From the NCBI RefSeq assembly GCF_000003195.3, contig NW_018396400.1, positions 138,819-202,818 on the forward strand: 64,000 nt of DNA. Direction: 5' to 3'. This DNA is from Sorghum bicolor (lineage: Eukaryota; Streptophyta; Magnoliopsida; Poales; Poaceae). How positions within the stretch are numbered: the first letter of the stretch is position 1; every line of letters begins with the position of its first letter. Below are positions 14,765 through 29,683 of this stretch, one piece after another. The notes under the pieces were generated by a model. It did not search any database and was not told the DNA's origin. It saw nothing but the letters and a program-made list of their open reading frames with translations. The position numbers and the translations under genes are program-made.

Positions 14765-17640
14765 GAGCTTTCACTTGAGCCTCTTCACCTAGGAGTACCA
14801 TCGCGTGCGTCCAAAATAGTTTCTTAGTCTATGGTGCATTAGGCACAAACCGTGTACCTATCTTGCACCGAAACTAACACTATCTCCAAAGAGACCGAAG
14901 TGAGATTCTATATGACACATGTCATCTAGGAGTTCTATTGGGTGCTTCCAAATATATTTCTAAGCATATGGCACGTTTGATGCAATTGGTGCACCTATCT
15001 TGCATCAAGATTAGCACTATCACCAAACAAAGCAAACTGAGCTTCCACTTGAGCCCTTTTACCCAGGAGTATCATCGAGTGCATCCAAAATGGTTTCTTA
15101 GCCTATGATGCATTAGGCACAAACTGTGTACCTATCTTGCACCAAAACCACCTCTGTCTCCAAACAAACCAAGGCGAGATTCTATATGACACATGTCATC
15201 TAGGAGTTCTATTGGGGTGCGTCCAAATGGATTTCTTAGCATATGGTATGTTCCATGCAAACCGTGCACCTATCTTGCATTAAGATTAGCTCTATCTCCA
15301 AATAGATTGAACCGACCTTCCACTTGAGCCTCTTCACCTAGGAGTATTATCGGGTGCTTCCATAATGGTTTCCGAGCCTATGGTCCATTATGCGCAAACC
15401 ATGCACCAATCTTGCACCTAAACTATCTCAAAATAGATTGAAGCAAGATTCCATATGACACACATGATCTAGGAGTTCTATCGGGTGCGTCCAAATTGAT
15501 TTCCGAGAATATGGTATGTTCCATGCAAACCGTACACCTATCTTTCATCAAGATTAGCACTATCTCCAAACAGACCGAACCGAGCTTTCACTTGAGCCTC
15601 TTCACCTAGGAGTACCATCGGGAACTTCCACAACGGTTTCTGAGCTTTTTGGTGCACTGGACACAAACCATGCACCTATCTTGCACCGAAACTTATACTA
15701 TCTCCAACTAGACTGAAGCAAGATTCCATATGACACACTTCATCTATTTGTTCTATCGGGTGCATCTATAGTTCCATCGGGTGTGTCCAACTTGATTTCT
15801 GAACATATGGTATGTTCATGCAAACCGTGCACCTATCTTGCATCAAGATTAGAACTATCTCCAAACAGAGAGAACCAAGATTCCACATGAGCCTCATCAC
15901 CAAGGAGTACCATCGCGTGCGTCCAAAATAGTTTCATAGCCTATGGTGCATTAGGCACAAACCGTGTACCTATCTTGCACCGAAACTAACACTATCTCCA
16001 AAGAGACCGAAGTGAGATTCTATATGACACACGTCATCTAGGAGTTCTATTGGGTGCTTCCAAATATATTTCGAAGCATATGGTACGTTCCATGCAATTC
16101 GTGCACCTATCTTGCATCAAGATTAGCATTATCTCCAAACAAAGCAAACTGAGCTTCCACTTGAGCCCCTTTACCCATGAGTATCATCGGGTGCATCCAA
16201 AATGGTTTCTTAGCCTATGATGCATTAGGCGCAAACTGTGTACCTATCTTGCACCAAAACTAACTCTGTCTCCAAACAGACCAAAGCGAGATTCTATATG
16301 ACACATGTCATCTAGGAGTTCTATTGGGGTGCGTCTAAATGGATTTCTTAGCATATGGTATATTCCATGCAAACCGTGCACCTATCTTGCATCAAGATTA
16401 GCACTATCTCTAAACAGATCGAACCAACCTTCCACTTGAGCCTCTTCACCTAGGATTGTCATCGGGTGCTTCCATAATGATTTCTGAGCCTATGGTGCAT
16501 TATGCGCAAACCATGCACCAATCTTGCACCTAAACTAACACTATCTCCAAACAGATTGAAGCTAGATTCCATATGACACACATGATCTAGGAGTTCTATC
16601 GGGTGCATCCAAATTGATTTCTGAGAATATGGTACGTTCCATGCAAACCGTACACCTATCTTTCATCAAGATTAGCACTATCTCCAAACAGACCGAACCG
16701 AGCTTTCACTTGAGCCTCTTCACCTAGGAGTACCATCGGGAACTTTCACAACGATTTTTGAGCCTATGGTGCACTGGGCACAAACCATGCAACTATCTTG
16801 CACCGAAACTAATACTATCTCCATCTGGACCGAAGCGAGATTCCATATGATACACTTCATCTAGTAGTTCCATCGGGTGCATCTACAGTTCCATCGGGTG
16901 TGTCCAAATTGATTTCTGAGCATATGGAATGTTCCATGCAAACCGTGCACCTATCTTGCATCAAGATTAGAACTATCTCCAAACAGGCAGAACCAAGATT
17001 CCACATGAGCCTCTTCACCAAGGAGTACCATCGCGTGCGTCCAAAATAGTTTCTTAGCCTATGGTGCATTAGGCACAAACCGTGTACCTATCTTGCACCG
17101 AAACTAACACTATCTCCAAAAGAGACCGAAGTGAGATTCTATATGACACATGTCATCTAGGAGTTCTATTGGGTGCTTCCAAATATATTTCTAAGCATAT
17201 GGCACGTTTGATGCAATTCGTGCACCTATCTTGCATCAAGATTAGCACTATCACCAAACAAAGCAAACTGAGCTTCCACTTGAGCCCTTTTACCCAGGAG
17301 TATCATCGAGTGCATCCAAAATGGTTTCTTAGCCTATGATGCATTAGGCGCAAACTGTGTACCTATCTTGCACCAAAACTACCTCTGTCTCCAAACAAAC
17401 CAAAGCGAGATTCTATATGACACATGTCATCTAGGAGTTCTATTGGGGTGCGTCCAAATGGATTTCTTAGCATATGGTATGTTCCATGCAAACCATGCAC
17501 CTATCTTGCATTAAGATTAGCTCTATCTCCAAATAGATCGAACCGACCTTCCACTTGAGCCTCTTCACCTAGGAGTATTATCAGGTGCTTCCATAATGGT
17601 TTCCGAGCCTATGGTCCATTATGCGCAAACCATGCACCAA
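14765..17640. repeat. ~2.9-kb satellite segment duplicated at 21996-24871
   Basis: Private variants recur at a constant offset of 7231 bp: TTCTTAGTCTATGG at 14821 and 22052, ATGCAATTGGTGCACC near 14990 and 22221, and AAACCACCTCTGTC near 15146 and 22377. The match holds across the interior checkpoints I tried up to about 17640, with scattered single-base differences. Upstream of ~14760 the two copies differ, so that is one edge of the duplicated block. Confidence 0.8.
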
Positions 17641-20600
17641 TCTTGCACCTAAACTATCTCAAAATAGATTGAAGCAAGATTCCATATGACACACATGATC
17701 TAGGAGTTCTATCGGGTGCGTCCAAATTGATTTCCGAGAATATGGTATGTTCCATGCAAACCGTACACCTATCTTTCATCAAGATTAGCACTATCTCCAA
17801 ACAGACCGAACCGAGCTTTCACTTGAGCCTCTTCACCTAGGAGTACCATCGGGAACTTCCACAACGGTTTCTGAGCTTTTTGGTGCACTGGACACAAACC
17901 ATGCACCTATCTTGCACCGAAACTTATACTATCTCCAACTAGACTGAAGCAAGATTCCATATGACACACTTCATCTATTTGTTCTATCGGGTGCATCTAT
18001 AGTTCCATCGGGTGTGTCCAACTTGATTTCTGAACATATGGTATGTTCATGCAAACCGTGCACCTATCTTGCATCAAGATTAGAACTATCTCCAAACAGA
18101 GAGAACCAAGATTCCACATGAGCCTCATCACCAAGGAGTACCATCGCGTGCGTCCAAAATAGTTTCATAGCCTATGGTGCATTAGGCACAAACCGTGTAC
18201 CTATCTTGCACCGAAACTAACACTATCTCCAAAGAGACCGAAGTGAGATTCTATATGACACACGTCATCTAGGAGTTCTATTGGGTGCTTCCAAATATAT
18301 TTCGAAGCATATGGTACGTTCCATGCAATTCGTGTACCTATCTTGCATCAAGATTAGCATTATCTCCAAACAAAGCAAACTGAGCTTCCACTTGAGCCTC
18401 TTCACCTAGGAGTATTATCAGGTGCTTCCATAATGGTTTCCGAGCCTATGGTCCATTATGCGCAAACCATGCACCAATCTTGCACCTAAACTGTCTCAAA
18501 ATAGATTGAAGCAAGATTCCATATGACACACATGATCTAGGAGTTCTATCAGGTGCGTCCAAATTCATTTCCGAGAATATGGTATGTTCCATGCAAACCG
18601 TACACCTATCTTGCATCAAGATTAGCACTATCTCCAAACAGACCGAACCGAGCTTTCACTTGAGCCTCTTCACCTAGGAGTACCATCGGGAACTTCCACA
18701 ACGGTTTCTGAGCTTTTTTTGCACTGGACACAAACCATGCACCTATCTTGCACCGAAACTTATACTATCTCCAACTAGACTGAAGCGAGAATCCATATGA
18801 CACACTTCATCTATTTGTTCTATCGGGTGCATCTACAGTTCCATCGGGTGTGTCGAACTTGATTTCTGATCATATGGTATGTTCATGCAAACCGTGCACC
18901 TATCTTGCATCAAGATTAGAACTATCTCCAAACAGAGAGAACCAAGATTCCACATGAGCCTCTTCACCAAGGAGTACCATCGCGTGCGTCCAAAATAGTT
19001 TCTTAGCCTATGGTGCATTAGGCACAAACCGTGTAGCTATCTTGCACCGAAACTAACACTATCTCCAAAGAGACCGAAGTGAGATTCTATATGACACACG
19101 TCATCTAGGAGTTCTATTGGGTGCTTCCAAATATATTTCGAAGCATATGGTACGTTCCATGCAATTCGTGTACCTATCTTGCATCAAGATTAGCATTATC
19201 TCCAAACAAAGCAAACTGAGCTTCCACTTGAGCCCCTTTACCCAGGAGTATCATCGGGTGCATCCAAAATGGTTTCTTAGCCTATGATGCATTAGGCGCA
19301 AACTGTGTACCTATCTTGCACCAAAACTAACTCTGTCTCCAAACAGACCAAAGCGAGATTCTATATGACACATGTCATCTAGGAGTTCTATTGGGGTGCG
19401 TCTAAATGGATTTCTTAGCATATGGTATGTTCCATGCAAACCGTGCACCTATCTTGCATCAAGATTAGCACTATCTCTAAACAGATCGAACCAACCTTCC
19501 ACTTGAGCCTCTTCACCTAGGATTATCATCGGGTGCTTCCATAATGGTTTCTGAGCCTAAGGTGCATTATGCGCAAACCATGCACCAATCTTGCACCTAA
19601 ACTAACACTATCTCCAAACAGATTGAAGCTAGATTCCATATGACACACATGATCTAGGAGTTCTATCGGGTGCATCCAAATTGATTTCTGAGAATATGGT
19701 ACGTTCCATGCAAACCGTACACCTATCTTTCATCAAGATTAGCACTATCTCCAAACAGACCGAACCGAGCTTTCACTTGAGCCTCTTCACCTAGGAGTAC
19801 CATCGGGAACTTTCACAACGATTTTTGAGCCTATGGTGCACTGGGCACAAACCATGCAACTATCTTGCACCGAAACTAATACTATCTCCATCTGGACCGA
19901 AGCGAGATTCCATATGATACACTTCATCTAGTAGTTCCATCGGGTGCATCTACAGTTCCATCGGGTGTGTCCAAATTGATTTCTGAGCATATGGAATGTT
20001 CCATGCAAACCGTGCACCTATCTTGCATCAAGATTAGAACTATCTCCAAACAGGCAGAACCAAGATTCCACATGAGCCTCTTCACCAAGGAGTACCATCG
20101 CGTGCGTCCAAAATAGTTTCTTAGCCTATGGTGCATTAGGCACAAACCGTGTACCTATCTTGCACCGAAACTAACACTATCTCCAAAAGAGACCGAAGTG
20201 AGATTCTATATGACACATGTCATCTAGGAGTTCTATTGGGTGCTTCCAAATATATTTCTAAGCATATGGCACGTTTGATGCAATTCGTGCACCTATCTTG
20301 CATCAAGATTAGCACTATCACCAAACAAAGCAAACTGAGCTTCCACTTGAGCCCTTTTACCCAGGAGTATCATCGAGTGCATCCAAAATGGTTTCTTAGC
20401 CTATGATGCATTAGGCGCAAACTGTGTACCTATCTTGCACCAAAACTACCTCTGTCTCCAAACAAACCAAAGCGAGATCTATATGACACATGTCATCTAG
20501 GAGTTCTATTGGGGTGCGTCCAAATGGATTTCTTAGCATATGGTATGTTCCATGCAAACCATGCACCTATCTTGCATTAAGATTAGCTCTATCTCCAAAT

Positions 20601-21995
20601 AGATCGAACCGACCTTCCACTTGAGCCTCTTCACCTAGGAGTATTATCAGGTGCTTCCATAATGGTTTCCGAGCCTATGGTCCATTATGCGCAAACCATG
20701 CACCAATCTTGCACCTAAACTATCTCAAAATAGATTGAAGCAAGATTCCATATGACACACATGATCTAGGAGTTCTATCGGGTGCGTCCAAATTGATTTC
20801 CGAGAATATGGTATGTTCCATGCAAACCGTACACCTATCTTTCATCAAGATTAGCACTATCTCCAAACAGACCGAACCGAGCTTTCACTTGAGCCTCTTC
20901 ACCTAGGAGTACCATCGGGAACTTCCACAACGGTTTCTGAGCTTTTTTTGCACTGGACACAAACCATGCACCTATCTTGCACCGAAACTTATACTATCTC
21001 CAACTAGACTGAAGCAAGATTCCATATGACACACTTCATCTATTTGTTCTATCGGGTGCATCTACAGTTCCATCGGGTGTGTCGAACTTGATTTCTGATC
21101 ATATGGTATGTTCATGCAAACCGTGCACCTATCTTGCATCAAGATTAGAACTATCTCCAAACAGAGAGAACCAAGATTCCACATGAGCCTCTTCACCAAG
21201 GAGTACCATCGCGTGCGTCCAAAATAGTTTCTTAGCCTATGGTGCATTAGGCACAAACCGTGTAGCTATCTTGCACCGAAACTAACACTATCTCCAAAGA
21301 GACCGAAGTGAGATTCTATATGACACACGTCATCTAGGAGTTCTATTGGGTGCTTCCAAATATATTTCGAAGCATATGGTACGTTCCATGCAATTCGTGT
21401 ACCTATCTTGCATCAAGATTAGCATTATCTCCAAACAAAGCAAACTGAGCTTCCACTTGAGCCCCTTTACCCATGAGTATCATCGGGTGCATCCAAAATG
21501 GTTTCTTAGCCTATGATGCATTAGGCGCAAACTGTGTACCTATCTTGCACCAAAACTAACTCTGTCTCCAAACAGACCAAAGCGAGATTCTATATGACAC
21601 ATGTCATCTAGGAGTTCTATTGGGGTGCGTCTAAATGGATTTCTTAGCATATGGTATATTCCATGCAAACCGTGCACCTATCTTGCATCAAGATTAGCAC
21701 TATCTCTAAACAGATCGAACCAACCTTCCACTTGAGCCTCTTCACCTAGGATTGTCATCGGGTGCTTCCATAATGATTTCTGAGCCTATGGTGCATTATG
21801 CGCAAACCATGCACCAATCTTGCACCTAAACTAACACTATCTCCAAACAGATTGAAGCTAGATTCCATATGACACACATGATCTAGGAGTTCTATCGGGT
21901 GCATCCAAATTGATTTCTGAGAATATGGTACGTTCCATGCAAACCGTACACCTATCTTTCATCAAGATTAGCACTATCTCCAAACAGACCGAACC

Positions 21996-24871
21996 GAGCT
22001 TTCACTTGAGCCTCTTCACCTAGGAGTACCATCGCGTGCGTCCAAAATAGTTTCTTAGTCTATGGTGCATTAGGCACAAACCGTGTACCTATCTTGCACC
22101 GAAACTAACACTATCTCCAAAGAGACCGAAGTGAGATTCTATATGACACATGTCATCTAGGAGTTCTATTGGGTGCTTCCAAATATATTTCTAAGCATAT
22201 GGCACGTTTGATGCAATTGGTGCACCTATCTTGCATCAAGATTAGCACTATCACCAAACAAAGCAAACTGAGCTTCCACTTGAGCCCTTTTACCCAGGAG
22301 TATCATCGAGTGCATCCAAAATGGTTTCTTAGCCTATGATGCATTAGGCACAAACTGTGTACCTATCTTGCACCAAAACCACCTCTGTCTCCAAACAAAC
22401 CAAGGCGAGATTCTATATGACACATGTCATCTAGGAGTTCTATTGGGGTGCGTCCAAATGGATTTCTTAGCATATGGTATGTTCCATGCAAACCATGCAC
22501 CTATCTTGCATTAAGATTAGCTCTATCTCCAAATAGATCGAACCGACCTTCCACTTGAGCCTCTTCACCTAGGAGTATTATCAGGTGCTTCCATAATGGT
22601 TTCCGAGCCTATGGTCCATTATGCGCAAACCATGCACCAATCTTGCACCTAAACTATCTCAAAATAGATTGAAGCAAGATTCCATATGACACACATGATC
22701 TAGGAGTTCTATCGGGTGCGTCCAAATTGATTTCCGAGAATATGGTATGTTCCATGCAAACCGTACACCTATCTTTCATCAAGATTAGCACTATCTCCAA
22801 ACAGACCGAACCGAGCTTTCACTTGAGCCTCTTCACCTAGGAGTACCATCGGGAACTTCCACAACGGTTTCTGAGCTTTTTGGTGCACTGGACACAAACC
22901 ATGCACCTATCTTGCACCGAAACTTATACTATCTCCAACTAGACTGAAGCAAGATTCCATATGACACACTTCATCTATTTGTTCTATCGGGTGCATCTAC
23001 AGTTCCATCGGGTGTGTCCAACTTGATTTCTGAACATATGGTATGTTCATGCAAACCGTGCACCTATCTTGCATCAAGATTAGAACTATCTCCAAACAGA
23101 GAGAACCAAGATTCCACATGAGCCTCATCACCAAGGAGTACCATCGCGTGCGTCCAAAATAGTTTCATAGCCTATGGTGCATTAGGCACAAACCGTGTAC
23201 CTATCTTGCACCGAAACTAACACTATCTCCAAAGAGACCGAAGTGAGATTCTATATGACACACGTCATCTAGGAGTTCTATTGGGTGCTTCCAAATATAT
23301 TTCGAAGCATATGGTACGTTCCATGCAATTCGTGCACCTATCTTGCATCAAGATTAGCATTATCTCCAAACAAAGCAAACTGAGCTTCCACTTGAGCCCC
23401 TTTACCCATGAGTATCATCGGGTGCATCCAAAATGGTTTCTTAGCCTATGATGCATTAGGCGCAAACTGTGTACCTATCTTGCACCAAAACTAACTCTGT
23501 CTCCAAACAGACCAAAGCGAGATTCTATATGACACATGTCATCTAGGAGTTCTATTGGGGTGCGTCTAAATGGATTTCTTAGCATATGGTATATTCCATG
23601 CAAACCGTGCACCTATCTTGCATCAAGATTAGCACTATCTCTAAACAGATCGAACCAACCTTCCACTTGAGCCTCTTCACCTAGGATTGTCATCGGGTGC
23701 TTCCATAATGATTTCTGAGCCTATGGTGCATTATGCGCAAACCATGCACCAATCTTGCACCTAAACTAACATTATCTCCAAACTGATTGAAGCTAGATTC
23801 CATATGACACACATGATCTAGGAGTTCTATCGGGTGCATCCAAATTGATTTCTGAGAATATGGTACGTTCCATGCAAACCGTACACCTATCTTTCATCAA
23901 GATTAGCACTATCTCCAAACAGACCGAACCGAGCTTTCACTTGAGCCTCTTCACCTAGGAGTACCATCGGGAACTTTCACAACGATTTTTGAGCCTATGG
24001 TGCACTGGGCACAAACCATGCAACTATCTTGCACCGAAACTAATACTATCTCCATCTGGACCGAAGCGAGATTCCATATGATACACTTCATCTAGTAGTT
24101 CCATCGGGTGCATCTACAGTTCCATCGGGTGTGTCCAAATTGATTTCTGAGCATATGGAATGTTCCATGCAAACCGTGCACCTATCTTGCATCAAGATTA
24201 GAACTATCTCCAAACAGGCAGAACCAAGATTCCACATGAGCCTCTTCACCAAGGAGTACCATCGCGTGCGTCCAAAATAGTTTCTTAGCCTATGGTGCAT
24301 TAGGCACAAACCGTGTACCTATCTTGCACCGAAACTAACACTATCTCCAAAAGAGACCGAAGTGAGATTCTATATGACACATGTCATCTAGGAGTTCTAT
24401 TGGGTGCTTCCAAATATATTTCTAAGCATATGGCACGTTTGATGCAATTCGTGCACCTATCTTGCATCAAGATTAGCACTATCACCAAACAAAGCAAACT
24501 GAGCTTCCACTTGAGCCCTTTTACCCAGGAGTATCATCGAGTGCATCCAAAATGGTTTCTTAGCCTATGATGCATTAGGCGCAAACTGTGTACCTATCTT
24601 GCACCAAAACTACCTCTGTCTCCAAACAAACCAAAGCGAGATTCTATATGACACATGTCATCTAGGAGTTCTATTGGGGTGCGTCCAAATGGATTTCTTA
24701 GCATATGGTATGTTCCATGCAAACCATGCACCTATCTTGCATTAAGATTAGCTCTATCTCCAAATAGATCGAACCGACCTTCCACTTGAGCCTCTTCACC
24801 TAGGAGTATTATCAGGTGCTTCCATAATGGTTTCCGAGCCTATGGTCCATTATGCGCAAACCATGCACCAA
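21996..24871. repeat. Second copy of the ~2.9-kb satellite segment
   Basis: This is the partner of 14765-17640 at offset 7231. The single-base differences are not random. Near 22490 this copy has AACCATGCACC like the segment at 17461-17500, where the 14.8-kb copy has AACCGTGCACC, which suggests mosaic exchange after duplication. Confidence 0.8.
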
Positions 24872-26328
24872 TCTTGCACCTAAGCTGTCTCAAAATAGAT
24901 TGAAGCAAGATTCCATATGACACACATGATCTAGGAGTTCTATCAGGTGCGTCCAAATTGATTTCCGAGAATATGGTATGTTCCATGCAAACCGTACACC
25001 TATCTTGCATCAAGATTAGCACTATCTCCAAACAGACCGAACCGAGCTTTCACTTGAGCCTCTTCACCTAGGAGTACCATCGGGAACTTCCACAACGGTT
25101 TCTGAGCTTTTTGGTGCACTGGACACAAACCATGCACCTATCTTGCACCGAAACTTATACTATCTCCAACTAGACTGAAGCGAGAATCCATATGACACAC
25201 TTCATCTATTTGTTCTATCGGGTGCATCTACAGTTCCATCGGGTGTGTCCAACTTGATTTCTGAACATATGGTATGTTCATGCAAACCGTGCACCTATCT
25301 TGCATCAAGATTAGAACTATCTCCAAACAGAGAGAACCAAGATTCCACATGAGCCTCTTCACCAAGGAGTACCATCGCGTGCGTCCAAAATAGTTTCTTA
25401 GCCTATGGTGCATTAGGCACAAACCGTGTAGCTATCTTGCACCGAAACTAACACTATCTCCAAAGAGACCGAAGTGAGATTCTATATGACACACGTCATC
25501 TAGGAGTTCTATTGGGTGCTTCCAAATATATTTCGAAGCATATGGTACGTTCCATGCAATTCGTGTACCTATCTTGCATCAAGATTAGCATTATCTCCAA
25601 ACAAAGCAAACTGAGCTTCCACTTGAGCCCCTTTACCCATGAGTATCATCGGGTGCATCCAAAATGGTTTCTTAGCCTATGATGCATTAGGCGCAAACTG
25701 TGTACCTATCTTGCACCAAAACTAACTCTATCTCCAAACAGACCAAAGCGAGATTCTATATGACACATGTCATCTAGGAGTTCTATTGGGGTGCGTCTAA
25801 ATGGATTTCTTAGCATATGGTATGTTCCATGCAAACCGTGCACCTATCTTGCATCAAGATTAGCACTATCTCTAAACAGATCGAACCAACCTTCCACTTG
25901 AGCCTCTTCACCTAGGATTATCATCGGGTGCTTCCATAATGGTTTCTGAGCCTATGGTGCATTATGCGCAAACCATGCACCAATCTTGCACCTAAACTAA
26001 CACTGTCTCCAAACAGATTGAAGCTAGATTCCATATGACACACATGATCTAGGAGTTGTATCGGGTGCATCCAAATTGAATTCTGAGAATATGGTACGTT
26101 GCATGCAAACCATACACCTATCTTTCATCAAGATTAGCACTATCTCCAAACAGACCGAACCGAGCTTTCACTTGAGCCTCTTCACCTAGGAGTACCATAG
26201 GGAACTTTCACAACGATTTTTGAGCCTATGGTGCACTGGGCACAAACCATGCAACTATCTTGCACCGAAACCAATACTATCTCCAACTGGACCGAAGCGA
26301 GATTCCATATGATACACTTCATCTAGTA

Positions 26329-26370
26329 GTTCCATCGGGTGCATCTACAGTTCCATCGGGTGTGTCCAAA
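26329..26370. repeat. 21-bp tandem duplication marking the long monomer (representative copy)
   Basis: Two tandem 21-bp copies, 26329-26349 and 26350-26370, both begin GTTCCATCGGGTG. They lengthen the monomer from ~137 to ~158 bp. The same duplication occurs 28 times across the array (the last copy is cut at 30804), and gives a countable marker of higher-order register. Confidence 0.9.
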
Positions 26371-28565
26371 TTGATTTTTGAGCATATGGTATGTTCCATG
26401 CAAACCGTGCACCTATCTTGCATCAAGATTAGAACTATCTCCAAACAGACAGAACCAAGATTCCACATGAGCCTCTTCACCAACGAGTACCATCGCGTGC
26501 GTCCAAAATAGTTTCTTAGCCTATGGTGCATTAGGCACAAACCGTGTACCTATCTTGCACCGAAACTAACACTATCTCCAAAGAGACCGAAGTGAGATTC
26601 TATATGACACATGTCATCTAGGAGTTCTATTGGGTGCTTCCAAATATATTTCTAAGCATATGGCACGTTTGATGCAATCCGTGCACCTATCTTGCATCAA
26701 GATTAGCACTATCACCAACCAAAGCAAAATGATCTTCCACTTGAGCCCTTTTACCCAGGAGTATCATCGAGTGCATCAAAAATGGTTTCTTAGCCTATGA
26801 TGCATTAGGCGCAACCTGTGTACCTTTCTTGCACCAAAACTACCTCTGTCTCCAAACAAACCAAAGCGAGATTCTATATGACACATGTCATCTACGAGTT
26901 CTATTGGGGTGCGTCCAAATGGATTTCTTAGCATATGGTATGTTCCATGCAAACCGTGCACCTATCTTGCATCAAGATTAGCTCTATCTCCAAATAGATC
27001 GAACCGACCTTCCACTTGAGCCTATTCACCTAGGAGTATTATCGGGTGCTTCCATAATGGTTTCCGAGCCTATGGTCCATTATGTGCAAACCATGCACCA
27101 ATCTTGCACCTAAACTGTCTCAAAACAGATTGAAGCAAGATTCCATATGACACACATGATCTAGGAGTTCTATCGGGTGCGTCCAAATTGATTTCCGAGA
27201 ATATAGTATGTTCCATGCAAACCGTACACCTATCTTGCATCAAGATTAGCACTATCTCCAAACAGACCGAACCGAGCTTTCACTTGAGCCTCTTCACCTA
27301 GGAGTACTATCGGAAACTTCCACAACGGTTTCTGAGCCTATGGTGCACTGGACACAAACCATGCACCTATCTTGCACCGAAACTTATACTATCTCCAACT
27401 AGACTGAAGTGAGATTCCATATGATACACTTCATCTATTTGTTCTATCAGGTGCATCTACAGTTCCATCGGGTGTGTCCAACTTGATTTCTGAACATATG
27501 GTATGTTCCATGCAAACCGTGCACCTATCTTGCATCAAGATTAGAACTATCTCCAAACAGACAGAACCAATATTCCACATGAGCCTCTTCACCAAGGAGT
27601 ACCATCGCGTGCGTCCAAAATAGTTTCTTAGCCTATGGTGCATTAGGCACAAACCGTGTACCTATCTTGCACCGAAACTAACACTATCTCCAAAGAGACC
27701 GAAGTGAGATTCTATATGACACATGTCATCTAGGAGTTCTATTGGGTGCTTCCAAATATATTTCTAAGCATATGGCACGTTTAATGCAATTCGTGCACCT
27801 ATCTTGCATCAAGATTAGCACTATCACCAAACAAAGCAAACTGAGCTTCCCCTTGAGCCCTGTTACCCAGGAGTATCATCGAGTGCATCCAAAATGGTTT
27901 CTTAGCCTATTATGCATTAGGCGCAAACTGTGTACCTATCTTGCACCAAAACTACCTCTGTCTCCAAACAAACCAAAGCGAGATTCTATATGACACATGT
28001 CATCTAGGAGTTCTATTGGGGTGCGTCCAAATGGATTTCTTAGCATATGGTATGTTCCATGCAAACCGTGCACGTATCTTGCATCTAGATTAGCTCTATC
28101 TCCAAATAGATCGACCGACCTTCCACTTGAGCCTCTTCACCTAGGAGTATTATCGGGTGCTTCCATAATGGTTTTCGAGCCTATGGTCCATTATGCGCAA
28201 ACCATGCACCAATCTTGCACCTAAACTGTCTCAAAACAGATTGAAGCAAGATTCCATATGAAACACATGATCTAGGAGTTCTATCGGGTGCGTCTAAATT
28301 GATTTCCGAGAATATGATATGTTCCATGCAAACCGTACACCTATCTTGCATCAAGATAAGCACTATCTCCAAACAGACCGAACCGAGCTTTCACTTGAGC
28401 CTCTTCACCTAGGAGTACCATCGGGAACTTCCACAACGGTTTCTGAGCTTTTTGGTGCACTTGACACAAACCATGCACCTATCTTGCACCGAAACTTATA
28501 CTATCTCCAACTAGACTGAAGCGAGATTTCATATGACACACTTCATCTATTTGTTCTATCGGGTG

Positions 28566-29683
28566 CATCTATAGTTCCATCGGGTGTGTCCAACTTGATT
28601 TCTGAACATATGGTATGTTCTAAGCAAACCGTGCACCTATCTTGCATCAAGATTAGAACTATCTCCAAACAGAAAGAACCAAGATTCCACATGAGCTTCT
28701 TCACCAAGGAGTACCATCGCGTGCGTCCAAAATAGTTTCTTAGCCTATGGTGCATTAGGCACAAACCGTGTACCTATCTTGCACCGAAACTAACACTATC
28801 TCCAAAGAGACCGAAGTGAGATTCTATATGACACACGTCATCTAGGAGTTCTATTGGGTGCTTCCAAATATATTTCGAAGCATATGGTACGTTCCATGCA
28901 ATTCGTGCACCTATCTTGCATCAAGATTAGCATTATCTCCAAACAAAGCAAACTGAGCTTCCACTTGAGCCCCTTTACCCAGGAGTATCATCGGGTGCAT
29001 CCAAAATGGTTTCTTAGCCTATGATGCATTAGGCGCAAACTGTGTACCTATCTTGCACCAAAACTAACTCTGTCTCCAAACAGACCAAAGCGAGATTCTA
29101 TATGACACATGTCATCTAGGAGTTCTATTGGGGTGCGTCTAAATGGATTTCTTAGCATATGGTATGTTCAATGCAAACCGTGCACCTATCTTGCATCAAG
29201 ATTAGCACTATCTCTAAACAGATCGAACCAACCTTCGACTTGAGCCTCTTCACCTAGGATTATCATCGGGTGCTTCCATAATGATTTCTGAGCCTATGGT
29301 GCATTATGCGCAAACCATGCACCAATCTTGCACCTAAATTAACACTGTCTCCAAACAGATTGAAGCTAGATTCCATATGACACACATGATCTAGGAGTTC
29401 TATCGGGTGCATCCAAATTGATTTCTGAGAATATGGTACATTCCATGTAAACCGTACACCTGTCTTTCATCAAGATTAGCACTATCTCCAAACAGACCGA
29501 ACCGAGCTTTCACTTGAGCCTCTTCACCTAGGAGTACCATCGGGAACTTCCACAACGGTTTCTGAGCCTATGGTGCACTGGGCACAAACCATGCAACTAT
29601 CTTGCACCGAAACTAATACTATCTCCAACTGGACGGAAGCGAGATTCCATATGACAAACTTCATCTAGTAGTTCCATCGGGTG
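28566..29683. repeat. Representative 8-monomer higher-order unit (1118 bp)
   Basis: Within this unit the TATCTT-type landmark occurs at about 28637, 28773, 28910, 29045, 29183, 29317, 29456 and 29595, with the next at 29752. The steps are 136, 137, 135, 138, 134, 139, 139 and 157 bp. The alternation of the CATCAAG and CACC types gives four AB dimers, and the last step is the long marker monomer. Units on either side have the same order. Confidence 0.85.
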
